This document shows positions 30,935 to 34,289 of a stretch of DNA of 34,289 bases, piece after piece. The translations under genes and the position numbers were made by a program. Source of the DNA: Prevotella sp. (GTDB lineage: Bacteria > Bacteroidota > Bacteroidia > Bacteroidales > Bacteroidaceae); NCBI GenBank assembly GCA_017389705.1, contig JAFPEE010000036.1, positions 1 through 34,289 of the forward strand. Reading direction: 5' to 3'. The notes under the pieces were generated by a model. The model had not been told where the DNA came from and did no database searches. It saw only the letters and a list, made by a program, of their open reading frames with translations. The stretch's first letter is position 1. Every line of letters begins with the position of its first letter.

Positions 30935-32741
30935 AGGGACAGAGTTCTTTTATCAGGTCAGGACGGCCAATGCGGCGCAGGCTCTGCTCCAGACGCTGGC
31001 GCTCCTCTGGCTTGTACCAGAAGAAATACTGGCGCTGGGCTTGTTTCTCCTGTGGGCTCTTGGCACTCTTGACGGGTTCTAACGTATAGGGGTCGTAGCC
31101 TGTATACCAAGTCTCGGTGGAGACGGTCATCGGCGTGGGGGTGAAGTCTTGCACCTGCTCAAGCTGGAAGTCGAGCCGTTTGGTGAGCACTGCCAGCTCG
31201 GCCATGTCGGCCTCTGTACATCCTGGATGGCTGCTGATGAAGTAGGGGATAATCTGCTGGTGCAGGCCTTCCTCGTGATTGATGCGGTCGAAGATGCGCT
31301 TGAAGTCGTAGAACTGCGAGAACGAGGGCTTGCGCATCAGGTGCAGCACGTGGTCGCTGGTATGCTCGGGGGCTACCTTCAGGCGTCCGCTGACGTGGCG
31401 GGTGATGAGCTCGCGGGTGTACTCCATAGCCGCCCGATTGGCAGCATCGTCCTTGCTCTTATATAATAATAGGTCATAGCGCACGCCACTGCCTATGAAG
31501 CTTTTCTTGACTTCTGGCAGGGCATCGACGGCACGATAGATGTCTAGGAGCTTGGAGTGGTCGGTATTGAGGTTGGGGCATATCTGTGGGTGGATGCAGC
31601 TGGGACGCTTGCACTTCTCGCAGATGCTGAGGTTGCGTCCATGCATGCCATACATGTTGGCAGAGGGACCTCCAAGATCGGAAAGATAACCCTTGAAGTC
31701 GTCCATCTGCACCACTTGCCTGACCTCTTTTAAGATGCTTTCCTTGGAACGGCAGGTGATGAACTTGCCTTGATGGGCAGAGATGGTACAGAAGGCACAT
31801 CCTCCGAAGCAGCCACGATGGATGTTGACCGAGTGGCGAATCATCTCGTAGGCTGGTATGCGCTTGCCCTTATATTTAAGATGTGGAACGCGCGTATAAG
31901 GCAGGTCGAAGGAGGCATCGAGCTCGGCACTCGTCATAGGAGGATAGGGTGGGTTGACCACCACGTATCTTGAGGCTACAGACTGGATGAGCCGATGGGC
32001 ATGCATCATGTTCGACTGTTCCTCGATATGCCGGAAGTTCTCTGCCTGCGAGCGCTTCTCCTTGAGGCACTCCTCATGGCTGTGCAGCACAATGTCGTCA
32101 GCCTCTGGGGTGATGTTCCTGGAGAGGTATACTGTTTGGGGAATGTCGTGGATGTCGCTGACGGGGGAACCCTCGGCAAGGCGCTGAGCCAGTTCGACGA
32201 TGGGTTTCTCGCCCATGCCATAGACGATGAGGTCGGCAGGGGCATCGCAAAGGATACAGGGACGCAGACAGTCCTGCCAGTAGTCGTAATGGGTCAGTCT
32301 GCGCAACGATGCCTCGATGCCTCCTAACACGATGGGCACATCAGGATAGAGCTGGCGCAGGATTCTGGAGTAGACAATGGTGGGGTACTCTGGGCGCAGG
32401 TCGTGACGACCGTCAGGGCTGTAGGCGTCCTCAGAGCGTAGCCTGCGCGCTGCCGTGTACTTGTTGACCATAGAATCCATACATCCGGGGGCTATGCCAA
32501 AGAACAGGCGTGGACGTCCCAGCTTCTTGAAGTCGCGGTAGTCGCCATGCCAGTCGGGCTGGGGCACAATGGCCACCCGATAGCCGGCAGCCTCCAGCGT
32601 ACGCCCAATGACAGCCACTCCGAAGGAAGGATGGTCTACATAGGCATCAGCCGAGAAAAGGATGATGTCCACCTCTTCCCAGCCTCGCAGCTCCATCTCT
32701 TTCTTCGTCGTGGGAAGAAAATCCGTCAGTCTGTACTCCAT
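30858..32741 (-). CDS. ygiQ: YgiQ family radical SAM protein
   Basis: This 627-residue protein has an N-terminal B12-binding-like half (VAVIGRTLEAAGYRVAIVPQPDW, VLGGIEASLRRLTHYDYWQ). The radical SAM motif is CFGGCAFC (C311, C315, C318), which binds the 4Fe-4S cluster, followed by TISAHQGKFI. Later cysteines lie in ICEKCKRPSCIHPQICPN. The C-terminus is very basic (EKRGRHRRHR). The YgiQ family is conserved in bacteria but the reaction is not firmly known. It sits 36 nt after an unrecognised gene and overlaps the phosphatase gene. Confidence 0.93.
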   Translation of the reverse strand: MEYRLTDFLPTTKKEMELRGWEEVDIILFSADAYVDHPSFGVAVIGRTLEAAGYRVAIVPQPDWHGDYRDFKKLGRPRLFFGIAPGCMDSMVNKYTAARRLRSEDAYSPDGRHDLRPEYPTIVYSRILRQLYPDVPIVLGGIEASLRRLTHYDYWQDCLRPCILCDAPADLIVYGMGEKPIVELAQRLAEGSPVSDIHDIPQTVYLSRNITPEADDIVLHSHEECLKEKRSQAENFRHIEEQSNMMHAHRLIQSVASRYVVVNPPYPPMTSAELDASFDLPYTRVPHLKYKGKRIPAYEMIRHSVNIHRGCFGGCAFCTISAHQGKFITCRSKESILKEVRQVVQMDDFKGYLSDLGGPSANMYGMHGRNLSICEKCKRPSCIHPQICPNLNTDHSKLLDIYRAVDALPEVKKSFIGSGVRYDLLLYKSKDDAANRAAMEYTRELITRHVSGRLKVAPEHTSDHVLHLMRKPSFSQFYDFKRIFDRINHEEGLHQQIIPYFISSHPGCTEADMAELAVLTKRLDFQLEQVQDFTPTPMTVSTETWYTGYDPYTLEPVKSAKSPQEKQAQRQYFFWYKPEERQRLEQSLRRIGRPDLIKELCPYANHRASARPQEPKEEKRGRHRRHR

Positions 32742-32777
32742 TTGTAAGCTATCGGCAAAAAGCCAACGGTCAACAGC

Positions 32778-33125
32778 TTAGTTAAACGGTGTTCCCTGGA
32801 AAGCACGCGTGGTCATGCCCAGATTGTCGTTGCCACGATTCTTCCAGTTGATGTAAAGGATGACGAGCTGCTGCAAACCGAAAGCCTTCATGTTAGGATG
32901 GTAAATCACATCCAGGCAGAGGTCGAGCAGGTTCTTGTCCTTGCCGGCATCAGACTCGAGCATGGAGCGGATGTTAAGCTTCAGCTTGTTCAACACTTCC
33001 TCGTCAACGTATCCGTTGGAGTCAATCAGGTCGCGGAACAGCTGATACTGCTCAATGGTCTGCAGGTGTTCTTCAGAAATCTCAATGCTTCGTGTTCCGC
33101 TGGAGTTAGTTTGGATTTTGTACAT
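32778..33125 (-). CDS. Conserved-looking 115-residue protein of unknown function
   Basis: The protein is soluble, charged and probably helical, with no signal, membrane segment or cysteine cluster of note. It begins MYKIQTNSSGTRSIEISEEH and ends RAFQGTPFN. The middle (EEVLNKLKLNIRSMLESDAGKDKNLLDLCLDVIY) looks like paired helices. It lies between the FN3-type gene (21 nt upstream) and ygiQ (36 nt downstream) on the same strand, so it is probably part of that operon. TAAGCT/AGCTTA at 32745-32780 flanks its stop. I recognise no family. Confidence 0.65.
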   Translation of the reverse strand: MYKIQTNSSGTRSIEISEEHLQTIEQYQLFRDLIDSNGYVDEEVLNKLKLNIRSMLESDAGKDKNLLDLCLDVIYHPNMKAFGLQQLVILYINWKNRGNDNLGMTTRAFQGTPFN

Positions 33126-33146
33126 AATGCAAATTAGTTTTTAGTT

Positions 33147-34289
33147 TTATTTGATGAGATAGTTTAAGATGCCTCGCATGATAGACCCGCGCTTCTGGCT
33201 GGTCTTGATGCACTCGAAGGGGAAGCCCATGACGAAGATGCTGCCATCGGTTCCTTTATAGGCCGTTGCTGCTCCATAGCCGTCAGCATACTGCATGGCT
33301 GTAATGGCAGGATGAACGGGTTGCAGAATGTCTGTCGAGGTGGCAGCATAATGCTCCTCGTTCAGGTTCTTGTAGAAGTAGAGGTTGGTGCCCAGACCTT
33401 TCACCTCGTTGGTAGGTGCAAGGCTGCGACCGCCATACTGGCAATGCAGAACACTTGCAAGGAAACGCTGTTCAGCCTCCGACTGCATGTCGCTGCCTGT
33501 ATAGGCTCCGCTGACCAAGAGGCGTCCACCTCGTGAGGTGTAGCCTTGAAGGGCCTGCTGTAGGGAGGTGTCGAAGGTCTTGTAGTAGTCCAGACTATGT
33601 CCGTCGTTGCGTTCCAGACCCAGCAAGAGGTCGACAACGTGATACTTGCCAAGTTGTACACGAGCCGTCTCGACAGCCTGACTGGAACAGCTGACGATGT
33701 TGTAGTTGCCTGCCATTTGGATGGCCTCGGCATGGTTCATGACGTAGTTGAAGTCATTGCCGGCAATGAGCATTCCTGCCAGCTCGTCGCTGCTGTCGCC
33801 CAAGCCTCCGTTCTCGTCACCCATCTGCGTGCGGTCGAAGTTAATCTGGCGTCCTACCCAGCCATAGGTGGGGCCGTAGGTGACGCCGGGGTCCTCGTCG
33901 AGGTCGAAGCCCTGGTGCAGACCGTTGTTGCGGATGGCAGGCGAGGAGACGCGATGGAAGCCATTGACTATCATCACCGTCTGGCGGGCATTAGGATTGT
34001 ATAGGGCAGAGAGCACTTCCGTGGGAAAACTCTTGCCACCACGATTGGCTGCCACCACCTTGAAGTGGTAGAGCAGGTTGGGCTCCAGTTGCAGTTCAAG
34101 GCTGTTCTTGGCACGGACGTAGGTGCCATTGTCGAAGTCGGCATCGCCCAGGGCTGTGTAGACAATATATCCTGAAGGGTTGGCCGTGGGTTCCTGAGGG
34201 TCTTCTACCGGCTCCCAGCTGAGTCGTACCTCGTCGTCCTTGGTAAACTCGATGCGGAAGTTGTCTGGCGCCAAGGGGGCCACCATGTA
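33147..34289 (-). CDS. Secreted FN3-domain protein, xanthan-lyase-annotated type (5' partial)
   Basis: The open frame runs off the window; 379 residues after an internal ATG plus one upstream codon (Tyr) are visible, so the true start lies beyond 34289. It opens with a fibronectin type III domain (about 1-95: APLAPDNFRIEFTKDDEVRLSWEPV... LLYHFKVVAANRGGKSFPTEV). A Rossmann-like domain follows, with VMIVNGFHR, NYNIVSCSSQAVE and YTSRGGRLLVSGAYTGSD, and the C-terminus is GSIMRGILNYLIK. Bacteroidales proteins of this type are often annotated xanthan lyase or related surface proteins, but catalytic function is not evident. It heads the 115-residue/ygiQ/phosphatase gene run. Confidence 0.6.
   Translation of the reverse strand, partial: YMVAPLAPDNFRIEFTKDDEVRLSWEPVEDPQEPTANPSGYIVYTALGDADFDNGTYVRAKNSLELQLEPNLLYHFKVVAANRGGKSFPTEVLSALYNPNARQTVMIVNGFHRVSSPAIRNNGLHQGFDLDEDPGVTYGPTYGWVGRQINFDRTQMGDENGGLGDSSDELAGMLIAGNDFNYVMNHAEAIQMAGNYNIVSCSSQAVETARVQLGKYHVVDLLLGLERNDGHSLDYYKTFDTSLQQALQGYTSRGGRLLVSGAYTGSDMQSEAEQRFLASVLHCQYGGRSLAPTNEVKGLGTNLYFYKNLNEEHYAATSTDILQPVHPAITAMQYADGYGAATAYKGTDGSIFVMGFPFECIKTSQKRGSIMRGILNYLIK

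Overview
The window looks like chromosome from a Prevotella-type member of the Bacteroidales. The evidence is a SusC/SusD outer-membrane pair, a type IX secretion plug protein, a lipoprotein resembling Bacteroidales DUF4348, and a periplasmic-propeller/AraC regulator. Several intergenic regions carry the Bacteroidetes promoter signature: a TTG or TTTG at about -33, a 19-20 nt spacer, then TAnnTTTG at about -7. Species cannot be named from the sequence alone.

Layout. (1) 1-3.6 kb is accessory-looking. A toxin-first toxin-antitoxin operon with an operator-like dyad over its promoter diverges from an 807-residue primase/ATPase-like protein, which is followed by hairpins. (2) 3.7-9.0 kb holds a membrane-anchored one-component regulator (single beta-propeller, Y_Y_Y, one TM, AraC HTH), the convergent T9SS plug gene, a DUF2461 gene broken by one in-frame TAA, and prmA. 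(3) 9.1-11.5 kb encodes an aromatic/glycine-rich secreted protein followed by a FadL-like outer-membrane protein. (4) 11.6-14.2 kb is a likely operon: lipoprotein, murB, PhnP-like metallohydrolase. (5) 14.3-15.2 kb is a three-gene minus-strand envelope operon (YtxH, holin-like membrane protein, 89-residue protein). (6) 15.4-20.8 kb is a housekeeping run: SPOR lipoprotein, ruvX, def, TPR protein, thrS. (7) 20.8-25.8 kb is an orphan susC-susD pair with a TrmH/SpoU RNA methyltransferase gene 8 nt downstream. (8) 25.8-26.2 kb is tRNA-Arg(TCT), whose 3' end is repeated downstream as a 38-bp perfect direct repeat. (9) 26.2-28.5 kb is an acyl-CoA synthetase with its XRE-cupin regulator. (10) 28.5-28.9 kb is a gene-free repeat region: three 22-bp repeats, then a 37-bp inverted repeat of 8-bp units around a very AT-rich core. 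(11) 28.9-34.3 kb is a frameshifted terC, a PP2C-like phosphatase overlapping ygiQ, ygiQ, an unrecognised 115-residue protein, and the 3' end of a secreted FN3-type protein cut by the window edge.

Most of the window is ordinary core genome. The parts that best repay attention are the iteron-like inverted repeat at 28716-28910, the duplicated tRNA end at 25953-26112, the toxin-antitoxin/primase island, the interlocked divergent promoters at 7357-7390, and the two broken conserved genes (DUF2461 and terC). No computation was run. All calls rest on reading motifs, lengths and spacing by eye.
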